Source: Bacteroidota bacterium (GTDB taxonomy: Bacteria > Bacteroidota > Bacteroidia > UBA4408). From it: a stretch of DNA of 64,000 nt. The translations under genes were made by a program, and so were the position numbers. A model generated the notes under the pieces. It saw nothing but the letters and a program-made list of their open reading frames with translations. It was not told where the DNA came from and ran no database searches. Location of the stretch: NCBI GenBank assembly GCA_963169745.1, contig CAUJCU010000021.1, positions 186,001 through 250,000 of the forward strand, written 5' to 3'. This document shows positions 1 to 9,835 of the stretch, piece by piece; the first letter of the stretch is position 1; every line of letters starts with the position of its first letter.

Positions 1-1280
1 CTGTCGCTATTCCAATGCGTATTAACTTCAAATACAAGTCCCACACTATCAGATTGCTGTAGTGTGAAATTGATTTTGTTTTTGCCCTCAAATAAGTATA
101 TACTATCCTTTTGAGTTTTTAATACCGGATTGTTACTTTGAAGTGTCACAGGAATATTGAAATCCTTATCATTCCCTTGGGCAGGTGTTATTTTGAGTAT
201 TGTTTTTTGTGGGATAACTCTTTTAGTTTTAGAGATAAACTTTTCTTTAGGGAGAACGGCAAACGCAATAGTATCAATCCCTTTTCCTTGACTTAATAGA
301 GCTAAGCGAATACTGTCAGGAGTAAAATCTTGCAACCAAATATTTAGTGTATCATTTGTTTTGCTTTTAGAAATAATACTCCAGGCATTGTTTTTTATGG
401 GATGTAAAGCTTTAATTTCGATATTGGGTAAGGCTTTATTTAAGATTATATTAAAGTGGCCATAAGATGGATTGCTTTTTCCTTTTACGTAACTTTTACT
501 TTCTACTTCTTTAAATATTTTAAAGTCAAGCTCTATGTTTGACTTTAGGTCAATTGTAGAGTCAGAAAAACCAATTGCTTCTTCAAAATTGTCAAACAAG
601 TAATTATTATTTAAATCTTTTAGGGCTATGGCTCTGTATTTTCCTTCTTTAATAAAGTTAATTTGGTATTTTCCTTGGTCATCACTCAGGGCAAAGTAAT
701 CAGGCGGTATTTTATAGGCAAAAGAGTCGTTTGTACAACGTGCTTCTTTATACAACATAATTGTAATTTCTTTTTCATTTTGATTACTTAATGCATTACG
801 TACTAAGCCTTGTACTTGGAGCGAGTCAATAAAATTACCGGTGCTGAAGACGTAACTCCAGGGAGGTATAATATTACCTTCGTTAACATCAGCAATTGAT
901 TTCCCAAAATTAAAATTATAAGTTGTGTTTTCTTTTAAGGTATCTTCAATTTGAATTATCAGATTTTTACCTTTAATTTTATATTCGGGTACCTTTTTAA
1001 ATGGGGGAGAAATAAGCCATTGTTTGCTTGGATCTTTTACGATAAAGTATTCATCAAACTGAATAGCAATGGTTTTAGAGTTGAAGTAGAGTGACTTGTT
1101 TTCAGGAGAAACTTTTAAAATTGCAGGTGCTTCTCGGTCTGTTTGACCTCCTGTAGGGCGTACCACTTGTGCGCAGCCTGCAACAAAAAGACTCCATAAA
1201 ATTATGAAAACCTCTATTCTGTTTTTAAAGCGTATGGGCACTTTGAAAGTATTACTCTGTTTAAACACAAAAGAACACAT
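1..1280 (-). CDS. Ig-like domain lipoprotein, C-terminus cut by window edge
   Basis: The minus strand is open from an ATG at 1280 to the left edge (426 codons read by hand without a stop), so the gene is partial and its C-terminus is missing. The N-terminus has a hydrophobic stretch ending in a lipobox (LFVAGC) followed by AQVVRPTGG. The 'C-x-x-x-x-x-PTGG' start followed by a region like a bacterial Ig-like (SbsA-type) domain is typical of a widespread Bacteroidota outer-membrane lipoprotein family of unknown role. A later segment (GKYQINFIKEGKYRAIALKD) looks like a carboxypeptidase-regulatory-like beta module. It is divergent from the glycosyltransferase gene. Family assignment is from memory of the motif; function is unknown. 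Confidence 0.75.
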   Translation of the reverse strand, partial: MCSFVFKQSNTFKVPIRFKNRIEVFIILWSLFVAGCAQVVRPTGGQTDREAPAILKVSPENKSLYFNSKTIAIQFDEYFIVKDPSKQWLISPPFKKVPEYKIKGKNLIIQIEDTLKENTTYNFNFGKSIADVNEGNIIPPWSYVFSTGNFIDSLQVQGLVRNALSNQNEKEITIMLYKEARCTNDSFAYKIPPDYFALSDDQGKYQINFIKEGKYRAIALKDLNNNYLFDNFEEAIGFSDSTIDLKSNIELDFKIFKEVESKSYVKGKSNPSYGHFNIILNKALPNIEIKALHPIKNNAWSIISKSKTNDTLNIWLQDFTPDSIRLALLSQGKGIDTIAFAVLPKEKFISKTKRVIPQKTILKITPAQGNDKDFNIPVTLQSNNPVLKTQKDSIYLFEGKNKINFTLQQSDSVGLVFEVNTHWNSD

Positions 1281-1377
1281 TTTTTACGAATGCTTGTAGA
1301 AGCGCATGGGTATATTATGTTAATTACTTTGTTTATACTAAAGTTTAATAACAGCTAAATACAATTTCTTGCTTTGT

Positions 1378-1385
1378 AACTTTGC
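1378..1385 (+). promoter_or_regulatory. Bacteroidota -7 element (TAACTTTG)
   Basis: TAACTTTG matches the Bacteroidota -7 consensus TAnnTTTG and ends 16 bp before the glycosyltransferase ATG at 1402. No good TTTG -33 element was found at the usual spacing, so only the -7 half is supported. Confidence 0.4.
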
Positions 1386-1401
1386 AGACTAAGGTGATTT
1401 T

Positions 1402-2523
1402 ATGACGATTCCAGATTTGATTTGGGAAATTATTTTGGGCTTATTTGTAGTAGCAACACTAAGCCAATTGTATTACTACTGGGTGTATTATGTTCGTACA
1501 GCCTGGTTTAAAACTAAAACGGGGTTTCAAGTTCAACCCCCTGTTTCGGTGGTTATTTGTGCCAAAAATGAGGCTTTAAAATTACATAAAAATATACCTC
1601 TTTTTTTTCAGCAAGATTACCCACAGTATCAAGTTGTTGTTGTTAATGATTGTTCTGTTGACGAATCTTCTGATATTTTAGAAGAGTTTCAGAAGACCTA
1701 TCACAATTTGCATGTGGTGGATTTGAATGAGGACGACATAAAAGCGCATGATAAAAAATTAGCTTTAACTTTAGGGATAAAAGGAGCTAAATATGAGCAT
1801 TTGCTGTTAACAGATGCTGATTGTGTTCCGGCAGATTCTAAGTGGATAGCTACAATGGCTCGAAATTTTAATGATGAGAATGAAATTGTTATAGCTTATG
1901 GGCCATATAAAAATACAGGTGGTTTGCTTAATAAAATAATTCGTTTTGATGCCTTTTTTATTGCATTACAATACTTATCATTTGCGTTAGCCCGTAAAAC
2001 ATATATGGGCGTGGGACGCAATTTGGCTTATACCAAAACTGTTTTTTTTCGTAACAAGGGTTTTGCTTCGCAATATCACATACAGTCAGGTGATGATGAC
2101 TTATTCATCAATAAGGTATCTACACCAACAAATACCGTTGTTGAACTAGCGCCACAATCCTTCACATACAGTGATCCAAAAACAAGTCTAAGTGCTTGGA
2201 TAAAACAAAAAAGAAGGCATTTAACTACTGCAAAACATTATAAGCCAATACATCAATATAGGTTGGGGTATTGGAATTTATCGCAGTATTTATTTTATGT
2301 TTGTTTTGTATCTTTATTATTTGGCTCGGTTGATTATAGAATAGTTTTAGCAATTTTTGGGATAAGATTTGTTACCCAAATTATAATTCTGCGTAAAGCA
2401 ATGAAACAAATGAAGGAAACAGATTTATTTTTTTTATTTTTAGTTTTTGAAATTCTATTGTTAATCTTATATCCGATAATTTATATTGGAAACAGTTTTG
2501 TAAAAAAACACAAATGGAAATAG
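1402..2523 (+). CDS. membrane-anchored family 2 glycosyltransferase
   Basis: 373 residues. One N-terminal membrane segment (about residues 8-28), a GT-A catalytic domain, and two or three C-terminal membrane segments (about 290-365). The GT2 signatures are visible: VVNDCSVDESSD for nucleotide-sugar binding, TDADC as the metal-binding DxD, SGDDDLF as the catalytic acid region, and KQKRRH as a Q-x-x-R-W-like motif. It should transfer a sugar from a nucleotide donor to a lipid or surface polysaccharide acceptor at the cytoplasmic face of the inner membrane. The acceptor cannot be told from sequence. The stop codon lies inside the next gene: the sigma-factor ATG at 2514 overlaps it by 10 bp, so the two are probably co-transcribed. 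Confidence 0.85.
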   Translation: MTIPDLIWEIILGLFVVATLSQLYYYWVYYVRTAWFKTKTGFQVQPPVSVVICAKNEALKLHKNIPLFFQQDYPQYQVVVVNDCSVDESSDILEEFQKTYHNLHVVDLNEDDIKAHDKKLALTLGIKGAKYEHLLLTDADCVPADSKWIATMARNFNDENEIVIAYGPYKNTGGLLNKIIRFDAFFIALQYLSFALARKTYMGVGRNLAYTKTVFFRNKGFASQYHIQSGDDDLFINKVSTPTNTVVELAPQSFTYSDPKTSLSAWIKQKRRHLTTAKHYKPIHQYRLGYWNLSQYLFYVCFVSLLFGSVDYRIVLAIFGIRFVTQIIILRKAMKQMKETDLFFLFLVFEILLLILYPIIYIGNSFVKKHKWK

Positions 2524-3125
2524 GCAACAATTTAACCGACAAAGCAAAATATGATTATAAGCTTGTACTGCAAGCTGTAGATCAGGGTGATCAAAAAGCC
2601 TACGCAGAGCTTATGGGTCGTTATCGTGAGTCGGTTTATTTTATGTTGTTTAAAATGGTTAATAATAAAGATGATGCTGATGATTTAACCATTGAGGCTT
2701 TTGGTAAGGCCTTTAGCCGATTAGATCAATACACCCCTAATTTTGCGTTTAGTACTTGGTTATTTAAAATAGCCACCAATAACTGCATTGATTTTATTCG
2801 AAAAAAGAAAAATAATTTAATTATTTCAATTGACAAGCCTTATGAGAATGACGAAGGAGGAGGCTTAACATTAGATATAAAAATGCCCGGGCCAGATCCT
2901 GAAGAAAATATTATACGCAAGCAAAAGAATATTTTGATGCGCGATGTGGTTGAAAAACTTAAGCCTAAATATCGCACTCTAGTGCAGTTGCGTTATTTTG
3001 AAGAACTGTCGTACGAGGAAATTGCAGAGCAGTTAAACTTACCTATTGGCACGGTTAAGGCGCAGCTATTTAGGTCACGAGATTTGTTATACAACATCTT
3101 GAAAAAAAGCCAGTCAGGAATATAA
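2514..3125 (+). CDS. ECF-type RNA polymerase sigma-70 factor
   Basis: 203 residues, normal for the RpoE/SigW group. Region 2 (about residues 25-95) shows DADDLTIEAFGKAF and the -10-recognising helix ending in FSTWLFKIATNNCIDFIRKKK. Region 4 (about 140-195) shows the helix-turn-helix LSYEEIAEQLNLPIGTVKAQLFRSR. No anti-sigma gene is adjacent: the next gene is convergent. It overlaps the glycosyltransferase by 10 bp, an arrangement that suggests translational coupling. The regulon is unknown. Confidence 0.9.
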   Translation: MEIGNNLTDKAKYDYKLVLQAVDQGDQKAYAELMGRYRESVYFMLFKMVNNKDDADDLTIEAFGKAFSRLDQYTPNFAFSTWLFKIATNNCIDFIRKKKNNLIISIDKPYENDEGGGLTLDIKMPGPDPEENIIRKQKNILMRDVVEKLKPKYRTLVQLRYFEELSYEEIAEQLNLPIGTVKAQLFRSRDLLYNILKKSQSGI

Positions 3126-3130
3126 GCCAT

Positions 3131-4267
3131 TTAATGTTGCTGATATATTTCATTAAACATTTCGATTACTGCTTTTACTTCTTCAGTTGTATTGTGTTTT
3201 CCTAAGCTAAAACGAATACTTGATTGCGCTTCACTTTCAGAAAATCCCATTGCCATTAGAACATGAGATGGAGAGGCTTTTTCTGAAGTACAAGCTGAAC
3301 CCATAGAGACTGCTAATTTTTTAAGATGACGAATAAGGTCAGCAGCAGACTTATTTTTAAACCCAATATTACTTGTATTTACCAAGCGGTTTTGAACATC
3401 GCCATGAATATAAGTATTGGGTAAAAGGGTTAACTTTTCCTCTAATAGATTACGTAGATTAGCTATCTTCAGATTGGTTGCTGCCATTTGTTGTTTAACC
3501 ATATCACAAGCTTTCCCCAATCCTACTATGCCCGGCACATTAAGCGTTCCTGAGCGCATTCCATTTTGATGACCGCCCCCATCAATTAAGGGTTGTATAT
3601 TTATTCGAGGTCTTTTTTTCTTAATATATAAAGCACCCACACCTTTAGGGCCATACATTTTATGGGCCGAAAGGCACAATATATCAATCCCACTTTCTAT
3701 TACATTAACCTCTACTTTACCAACTGCCTGTGTGGCATCGCAAAAAAGGAGAGCTCCGTGTTTGTGAGTTATTTCAGCTATTTCTTTTATTGGGAATAGG
3801 GTGCCTGTTTCGTTGTTGGCAAACATTAAACAAACCAAAAAGGTTTGAGAAGTGAATGCTTTATCTAACTGTTCTAAATTAATTTGACCTTGTTGATTTA
3901 CCGGTAATAGTGTTACTTCAAAGCCTTTTAATTGAAGTTTTTTAAGATTTTCGAGAACCGCTTCATGCTCTGTAACGGCACTAATAATATGATTTTTATT
4001 GTTCCCAAAACGAGCACACAACCCTTTTAATGCGGTATTGATACTTTCTGTTGCCCCAGAAGTAAAAAATATTTCTTCGGGATGTGCTTGAATAAGGTTA
4101 GCCACTTGCTCTTGTGCTGTTTTTACAGCTTGTTCAGCTATCCATCCAAAGGCATGTGTTTTACTGGATGCATTCCCGTAATGCTTTGTAAAATAAGGAA
4201 GCATTGTTTCTAAAACTTCTGCATCTACAGGTGTTGTGGCATTATGATCAAAATAAATAATTTTCAA
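3131..4267 (-). CDS. cysteine desulfurase (NifS/IscS-like)
   Basis: 378 residues, class V aminotransferase fold using PLP. It removes sulfur from cysteine as an enzyme persulfide for Fe-S cluster or tRNA thiolation. Visible features are the N-terminal FDHNATTPV, His101 (TEHEAV) and Asp177 (CDATQAVGK) at the PLP, the Schiff-base lysine at 203 (LSAHKMYGPKG), and the active-site Cys326 in GSACTSEKASPSH. The start is TTG at 4267 (LKIIYFDHNATT reads as the family N-terminus). It lies 37 bp downstream of the TonB-like gene in the same direction. No IscU or SufE partner is adjacent, so the exact subgroup (IscS, NifS, MnmA partner) is open. Confidence 0.92.
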   Translation of the reverse strand: MKIIYFDHNATTPVDAEVLETMLPYFTKHYGNASSKTHAFGWIAEQAVKTAQEQVANLIQAHPEEIFFTSGATESINTALKGLCARFGNNKNHIISAVTEHEAVLENLKKLQLKGFEVTLLPVNQQGQINLEQLDKAFTSQTFLVCLMFANNETGTLFPIKEIAEITHKHGALLFCDATQAVGKVEVNVIESGIDILCLSAHKMYGPKGVGALYIKKKRPRINIQPLIDGGGHQNGMRSGTLNVPGIVGLGKACDMVKQQMAATNLKIANLRNLLEEKLTLLPNTYIHGDVQNRLVNTSNIGFKNKSAADLIRHLKKLAVSMGSACTSEKASPSHVLMAMGFSESEAQSSIRFSLGKHNTTEEVKAVIEMFNEIYQQH

Positions 4268-4304
4268 TCCATAAGGGTTTTGAAATCCAATAAAGATAAT
4301 ATAA

Positions 4305-4784
4305 TTATTTAGTATCGGAGTTTAATGCATCACTAAGCTTAAAGGATATAGGCAGAGTAAGGGAGGTATTTATAGCCTTACCATCCATTTTCCCGGGCTT
4401 CCAATTGGGCATAGCTTGCATAACACGTATGGCTTCTTTTTCTAAGGCCTCCCCATCTTCTATTCCCCTAATCACTTTAATATTTTGAATAGTGCCTGTT
4501 TTAGTCACTACAAATTGAACAAAAACTTTCCCTTCTAACCCCATTTTACGCGCTTCTTCGGGATATTTAATATTCGTATTTAAATTTTTTATTAAAGCCT
4601 CATAACCTCCTGAAAACTCAGGCATTTCTTCAACTTTAGTGTAAAGTTGTGTGTCTGACTCCATCTGTGTTGTTTGTTGTGCCTTTGACTCTAAAGATAG
4701 TAGGGCAATCAGCAAAAATAGTGGGGTGTGAATTAAATTCTTAATTGTTGAAATTAAACGAATAAATGTTTGAAAGATAGCCAT
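4305..4784 (-). CDS. TonB C-terminal domain protein, secreted/anchored
   Basis: 159 residues with a hydrophobic N-terminal helix (about 19-35) followed by a single TonB C-terminal domain (about 50-150). Signatures are YPEEARKMGLEGKVFVQFVV, VIRGI and MPNWKPGKMDGKAI, typical of the many TonB-family energy-transducer paralogues in Bacteroidota. There is no proline-rich linker of canonical length, so it may be a short periplasmic TonB-like protein rather than the energy transducer itself. It follows the T9SS cargo gene by 6 bp. Confidence 0.8.
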   Translation of the reverse strand: MAIFQTFIRLISTIKNLIHTPLFLLIALLSLESKAQQTTQMESDTQLYTKVEEMPEFSGGYEALIKNLNTNIKYPEEARKMGLEGKVFVQFVVTKTGTIQNIKVIRGIEDGEALEKEAIRVMQAMPNWKPGKMDGKAINTSLTLPISFKLSDALNSDTK

Positions 4785-4790
4785 GATCTC

Positions 4791-5657
4791 TTAATCCGTT
4801 TTAATTATTTTTTGAGAAAAGTGATGCTGTTTTGATACAATAGAAACTGAATATAGCCCATTGTTCCATTGGTTGATATGAAGGACTTTACGAGATGTTC
4901 CTATAGGTATTTTTTCTGTATAAATAGTTCTACCGCTTGCATCATATATGTACAAATAATTTTCATCTTCAATGATAAGATTATCAATAACAATATCGTT
5001 GTTTGTGGGGTTAGGAGAAATGGTAATCTTAGGTGTTGTTGTAACATGACTTCGTCCTGTTGTTATCAAATAATCAAAACCAAAATCTTGCCAGGTGCTA
5101 CTACCAAAACCAGTTTGTGCTATAGCTGCAGTATCGTTACTAATAATTTTTTGCCCGCTGTTGCTATTGCCTAAAGTTCCAAAGTTAGATGCCGTTGAAT
5201 TGTAAAACTTAATTTCTAAAATAAGGGATAAAGTGCTGTCATAGGCAAAAGGAGTTTGTAAATTAATTCCAAACCAATCACCTTGATTGCCTGCAGAAAT
5301 AGTATAAAGAGAATCAAATCTTACAATGGATAATCCTGTAAAGAAGGCGCTATTAAGAAAAGTAGTATCTGCTGTTTGCCCCAGTTTAATTGTAAATGGG
5401 CTTAATGAGTGATCAGCAGCTATTCCGGTAGAACCATATCGAAAATAAATTCTATCAATAAGACCGCTATGGGGAAGGGTATTAAAATCAGAGGGTTTAT
5501 ATATGCATTGTGTTTTTCTGGCACTGGTGTTCCCCAAAAGGAAAGTGCTGTTTTCAAGATTTAACCCCTTGTAAACGACCTGAGCATTTACAGAAAGAGA
5601 AAATGAACAGAGCCCATAAATTAGACTCAGAATAAAGAGAATGGCCGACTTTGGCAT
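4791..5657 (-). CDS. secreted protein with type A T9SS sorting domain
   Basis: 288 residues. Signal peptide at 1-25 (hydrophobic, ending SVNA-Q). The central part is beta-rich and unrecognised. The last ~75 residues form a Por-secretion-system (type IX) sorting domain: ISPNPTNNDIVIDN, then YIYDASGRTIYTEKI and the terminal NGLYSVSIVS...QKIIKTD. The protein is therefore exported and anchored or released at the cell surface. Substrate or role is unknown. It is probably first in an operon with the TonB-like protein and cysteine desulfurase. Confidence 0.8.
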   Translation of the reverse strand: MPKSAILFILSLIYGLCSFSLSVNAQVVYKGLNLENSTFLLGNTSARKTQCIYKPSDFNTLPHSGLIDRIYFRYGSTGIAADHSLSPFTIKLGQTADTTFLNSAFFTGLSIVRFDSLYTISAGNQGDWFGINLQTPFAYDSTLSLILEIKFYNSTASNFGTLGNSNSGQKIISNDTAAIAQTGFGSSTWQDFGFDYLITTGRSHVTTTPKITISPNPTNNDIVIDNLIIEDENYLYIYDASGRTIYTEKIPIGTSRKVLHINQWNNGLYSVSIVSKQHHFSQKIIKTD

Positions 5658-6154
5658 GATGATGAACTTTTTACAAATATATATAAGAAACCCATGTAAT
5701 TATTTGAATAAGAAAAAAGTTTTTAAAAGGCTCATATTTGAAAATCTTATATTATAAACTTCAGGTTATTTAGATATTTTTTCAAAATCTCTTTTCATTT
5801 GATGCAGTCTTTAACGCAGTTAAATTTTATAATTTTTGATTTATTGTTTATCATTTTACCCGTAAGTTTATTTGAACGGCTTACTTCATAGTTAATTTAG
5901 GTCTTACTTTCTTAAACAATAGCCTTGAATTGCAGTGATAGAGCCCCTAACTTAGGTGTCTTATTTCATAGCCAAGTCTTTTCAAAATCAGGGCTAAGCA
6001 AATGAAGCTTTTATAAGTTTTCAGATTTCTTTTCATATATACTTATTAATTAGGGAAATAAGAAATTGTCCAACAAGTTCTCTATCCAATCTCTGCTTTT
6101 TAATGTACTTTTACTTTCATTCCACAAAAAGCAACACTACGAGAAAACAATTAT
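5658..6154. other. 497 bp intergenic region, nothing recognised
   Basis: This divergent spacer between the T9SS cargo gene and the antiporter is very AT-rich with stops in all frames. I see no tRNA, repeat or clear gene remnant. It must hold both promoters, but no convincing TAnnTTTG element with a paired TTTG could be placed. Confidence 0.6.
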
Positions 6155-8317
6155 ATGACCGATTTTTTTAACCATCTGATGCATGAATTTGAGTTGCCGC
6201 TTAGCAACCCAGTTTTGGTTTTTTCTTTAATTCTATTTATCATTCTTTTATCACCCATAGTTTTAAAAAGACTAAACATACCAGGCATTATTGGTTTAAT
6301 TATATCGGGTGTAATTATAGGGCCTCATGGCCTTTATCTTTTAGAAAAAAACTCAGCAGTAGATTTATTCTCAACGATTGGACTTTTATATATTATGTTT
6401 ATTGCTGGCTTGGAACTTGACTTGAACGATTTTAAATCAAATAAAAATAAAAGTTTCTTATTTGGTTTTTTTACTTTCGTTTTCCCATTAACATTGGGTT
6501 TCCCGGTGTGCTATTATTTGCTGGGGTATGATTTTAATGCCAGTTTTTTAACGGCCAGTATGTTTGCTACTCATACTTTGGTTGCCTATCCTATAGTCAG
6601 TAAATTTGGAATTACCAAAAATCAGGCAGTAACCATTGCAGTTGGAGGAACTGTGTTAACAGATACAGCAGTACTTATTATTCTTGCTGTAATAATGGGG
6701 AATAGTAGGGGTAATTTAAATGAAGAGTTTTGGATTCGATTAGGAGTATCATTGGCAATTTTTTCGGCAATTATGTTTTTAATTATTCCTCGAATTGCAA
6801 AATGGTTTTTCAGTAAATTAGAAAGTGAGAAACACTCTCACTATATTTTTGTTTTGTCTATAGTTTTCTTAGCTGCCTTTCTTGCTGAAGTAGCCGGTGT
6901 AGAACCTATTATAGGAGCTTTTATGGCGGGCTTAGCATTAAATAAACTTATTCCACACTCATCAGCATTAATGAACAGAATCGAATTTATTGGAAATTCT
7001 CTTTTTATTCCTTTCTTTCTAATAAGTGTTGGTATGATTGTAAATATTAATGTTATTTTGGAAGGCCCCGAAGCATTAATTATTGCAGGAACATTATCTG
7101 TTGCCGCTATTAGTAGCAAATGGATAGCTGCTTTTTTTACTCAAATTGTTTTTAAGTACTCAGCGGCACAACGACAGTTAATTTTTGGCTTAAGCAGTGC
7201 TCATGCAGCCGCTACATTAGCTGTAATTTTAGTAGGCTATAAGGCCGGAATTATTGATGAAGCTATCTTAAACGGAACGATTGTTCTTATTTTGATTACG
7301 TGCATAGTAGCCTCACTGGCAGCAGAACAAGCAGCTAAAAAAATTATTCTGGAGTCGGAAGACGATAGTAACTTATTGAGTAATCTTGAAAACGGAAAGA
7401 GTGAGCATATTTTATTACCAGTTGCTAGTGTCGAAAACATGGAGAAGCTTTTGGAGTTTTCTATATTTATTAAAGATAAAAAATCGGTGAACCCTCTTTC
7501 TGTATTAAGTATTGTTTCTAACGATCAGGAAGCAGAGTTGAATATTATAAAGACTAGGAATAAATTAAAAGAGCTTGAAAAACAAGCGTCAGCCTTAGAA
7601 ACTAAGGTTAATATATTAACCACAATTGACCATAATGCTGCTAGTGGAATTGTTCGGATTTCCAGAGAAATTATGGCCGATATTATAATTCTAGGCAAGC
7701 CCGGAGAAGAAGGATTTATAGCTAGACTAATGGGCGAAAAAACAGAAAGTGTGATTGCTAATAGCGACAAAACTATTTTTATTTGCCAAATAGAGCAGCC
7801 TATGGTGCTGCACAAACGAATTGTGATTTATGTTCCACCGCTGGCTTCTTATGAAAATGGCTTTGAGTATTGGATGGGAAAAGTTTCTAAACTAGCGCAA
7901 GAATTAAGTATTCCGGTTAATTTCTTTTGCAATGATGATAATAAAAAAGCGATTGATGGCGTGTTGAAGCTTATCAAATCATCTGCTTCTGTTCAATACT
8001 ATTTATTTGATGATTGGGATGATTTTTTTGTAGCAACAAGAACAGTTGTTAACAGCGATTTATTAATTTTAGTATCGGCACGTAAGGGAACTGTGTCGCA
8101 CATCGGTGTTTTAGAGAAGCTTCCTGAAAAGCTTGAAAAGCATTTACCAGAAAATAGTAAAGTAATTATTTACCCACAACAATTTAGTACTGAATATTCT
8201 GGAAGCTCTTATGAAGAGATTTCTACAGAATCTATAAATAAAGGTTTGGAAAGTATTCAGAAGATTGGGAAAGAAATTGGAGATATTTTTAAAAAAACGG
8301 GTGCACCAAAGAAATAA
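6155..8317 (+). CDS. CPA2-family cation:proton antiporter with C-terminal cytosolic domain
   Basis: 720 residues. Residues ~15-395 form a 12-13 helix Na+/H+ exchanger domain (KefB/GerN-like): LNIPGIIGLIISGVIIGPHG, LYIMFIAGLELDLNDF, GGTVLTDTAVLIILA with the transport Asp, and FLISVGMIVN. Residues ~415-545 resemble a universal-stress-protein fold (HILLPVASVENMEKLLEF; DIIILGKPGEEG). The remaining ~150 residues may be a second degenerate copy of it. It likely exchanges Na+ or K+ for H+ across the inner membrane. The ion is not determinable here. It stands alone, followed by the unrelated nucleoside transporter. Confidence 0.85.
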   Translation: MTDFFNHLMHEFELPLSNPVLVFSLILFIILLSPIVLKRLNIPGIIGLIISGVIIGPHGLYLLEKNSAVDLFSTIGLLYIMFIAGLELDLNDFKSNKNKSFLFGFFTFVFPLTLGFPVCYYLLGYDFNASFLTASMFATHTLVAYPIVSKFGITKNQAVTIAVGGTVLTDTAVLIILAVIMGNSRGNLNEEFWIRLGVSLAIFSAIMFLIIPRIAKWFFSKLESEKHSHYIFVLSIVFLAAFLAEVAGVEPIIGAFMAGLALNKLIPHSSALMNRIEFIGNSLFIPFFLISVGMIVNINVILEGPEALIIAGTLSVAAISSKWIAAFFTQIVFKYSAAQRQLIFGLSSAHAAATLAVILVGYKAGIIDEAILNGTIVLILITCIVASLAAEQAAKKIILESEDDSNLLSNLENGKSEHILLPVASVENMEKLLEFSIFIKDKKSVNPLSVLSIVSNDQEAELNIIKTRNKLKELEKQASALETKVNILTTIDHNAASGIVRISREIMADIIILGKPGEEGFIARLMGEKTESVIANSDKTIFICQIEQPMVLHKRIVIYVPPLASYENGFEYWMGKVSKLAQELSIPVNFFCNDDNKKAIDGVLKLIKSSASVQYYLFDDWDDFFVATRTVVNSDLLILVSARKGTVSHIGVLEKLPEKLEKHLPENSKVIIYPQQFSTEYSGSSYEEISTESINKGLESIQKIGKEIGDIFKKTGAPKK

Positions 8318-8431
8318 GCTATTGTTTCTTTGAGGATGCCTAATTCTCATCAAAAACAACACACTATCAATATTTTTTCAACTGTAAATTTAAAGCTCTA
8401 TTATTACATAATTATTATTTAATCAAATTAT

Positions 8432-8439
8432 TACATTTG
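8432..8439 (+). promoter_or_regulatory. Bacteroidota -7 element (TACATTTG)
   Basis: TACATTTG fits TAnnTTTG exactly and lies 22 bp before the nucleoside transporter ATG. The upstream -33 region is AT-rich with no clear TTTG. Confidence 0.4.
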
Positions 8440-8461
8440 AAGTTTTCAAATAATTGAAATT

Positions 8462-9745
8462 ATGGAAAGATTTACGGGACTTATAGGAATCTTAGTGATT
8501 TTAGGGATTGCCTTTTTGCTGAGCAATAATAAAAAGAAAATAAACTATAGATTGGTAGGCACAGGCTTGTTGTTGCAAACCTTGTTAGCCATATTTATAT
8601 TAAAAGTTCCTCTTGGGCAAGCACTATTTGGGAAGTTAGGTCATGCTGTAAGCAAACTATTGGAGTTTAGTGACCGGGGTGCTGATTTTGTTTTTGGCAT
8701 ATTGGTAAGTAAAGAGAAATTGGAGAGTATTTTTGGTGTTGGAAGTAGTTTTATATTTATGTTTAAAATTATGCCAACTATTATTTTTGTATCAGTTCTG
8801 GTAAGTATAGCCTATCATATTGGACTGATGCAACGTATAGTTGCAATAGTTGCTAAAGCAGTGCATTGGCTTATGGGCGTTAGTGGCAGCGAAGCTATAA
8901 GTAACGTAGCGAGTGCCTTTGTAGGACAAGTTGAAGCCCAAATTATGATTAAACCTTATATCAGCACTATGACTATGAGCGAAATATTAGCTTCAATGGC
9001 AGGAAGTATGGCCTGTATTGCCGGAGGTGTTATGGCGGTGTACATTTCTATGGGTGTACCTGCTGAATATTTAATAGCAGCTAGTTTAATGGCAGCTCCC
9101 GGAGCTTTAGTTATTTCAAAGATTGTTTTGCCTGAAACCGAAGAGTCAACAACTAAAGGAACGGTAAAACTGGAAATAAAGAAGACACACGCCAATCTTA
9201 TGGATGCTATATCACATGGAGCTTCTGATGGCCTAAAGGTTTCATTAAATGTTATTGCTATGCTTATAGGTTTTATTGCTTTAATAGCTATGATTGATGC
9301 AATTTTAGGATATTCAGGACGCGCCTTGTCATCCAGTGGTTTGTCATTATCAGCCATAGGAATTGATTTAAGTACTTTGTCATTGAAACAAATTTTAGGC
9401 TCATTCTTTTCTGTCTTTGCTTTTGTAATGGGGGTTCCATGGCATGAGGCAGCACAAGCAGGAGGCTTGTTAGGAACAAAAATGGTGATTAATGAATTTG
9501 TTGCATATAGTGATTTATCAGGAATGATGAAGAATAATGTATTTAGTCCAAAAGCACTAACAATTGTCAGCTTTGCTTTGTGTGGGTTTGCAAACTTCAG
9601 CAGCATTGCTATTCAGGTTGGTGGCATTGGGGAACTTGCTCCTGATCGCAGACAAGACTTGGCACGATTGGGTTTTAAAGCATTAATTTGTGGTACATTG
9701 GCCAGTTATTTAAGTGCTACTATTGCCGGAATCTTAATAGGATAA
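8462..9745 (+). CDS. concentrative nucleoside transporter (CNT/NupC family)
   Basis: 427 residues, the size of bacterial CNT proteins. It imports nucleosides using a proton or sodium gradient. An N-terminal helix bundle (LLLQTLLAIFILKVPLGQ) is followed by the gate domain (IMPTIIFVSVLVSIAYHIG) and nucleoside-binding core (NVASAFVGQVEAQ, IMIKPYISTMTMSEIL, ASMAGSMACIAGGVMAVYIS). A C-terminal core gives GFANFSSIAIQVGGIGELAP. All conserved CNT blocks are intact. It is monocistronic with its own -7 element. Ion coupling and purine/pyrimidine preference are not resolved. Confidence 0.92.
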   Translation: MERFTGLIGILVILGIAFLLSNNKKKINYRLVGTGLLLQTLLAIFILKVPLGQALFGKLGHAVSKLLEFSDRGADFVFGILVSKEKLESIFGVGSSFIFMFKIMPTIIFVSVLVSIAYHIGLMQRIVAIVAKAVHWLMGVSGSEAISNVASAFVGQVEAQIMIKPYISTMTMSEILASMAGSMACIAGGVMAVYISMGVPAEYLIAASLMAAPGALVISKIVLPETEESTTKGTVKLEIKKTHANLMDAISHGASDGLKVSLNVIAMLIGFIALIAMIDAILGYSGRALSSSGLSLSAIGIDLSTLSLKQILGSFFSVFAFVMGVPWHEAAQAGGLLGTKMVINEFVAYSDLSGMMKNNVFSPKALTIVSFALCGFANFSSIAIQVGGIGELAPDRRQDLARLGFKALICGTLASYLSATIAGILIG

Positions 9746-9835
9746 AAAGGTGCATAATTATTTTTTTAGCCCCATATTACTTCCGAATTTTCAAAAATAA
9801 GACGGGAAAATGTTATATCCGATAGTTTAAGCGTT

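Noticed and set aside
8956-9606. Long open frame (216 codons) on the minus strand opposite the nucleoside transporter
   Set aside because: It lies wholly inside an intact CNT transporter gene, has no recognisable domain and mirrors the codon bias of the sense gene.
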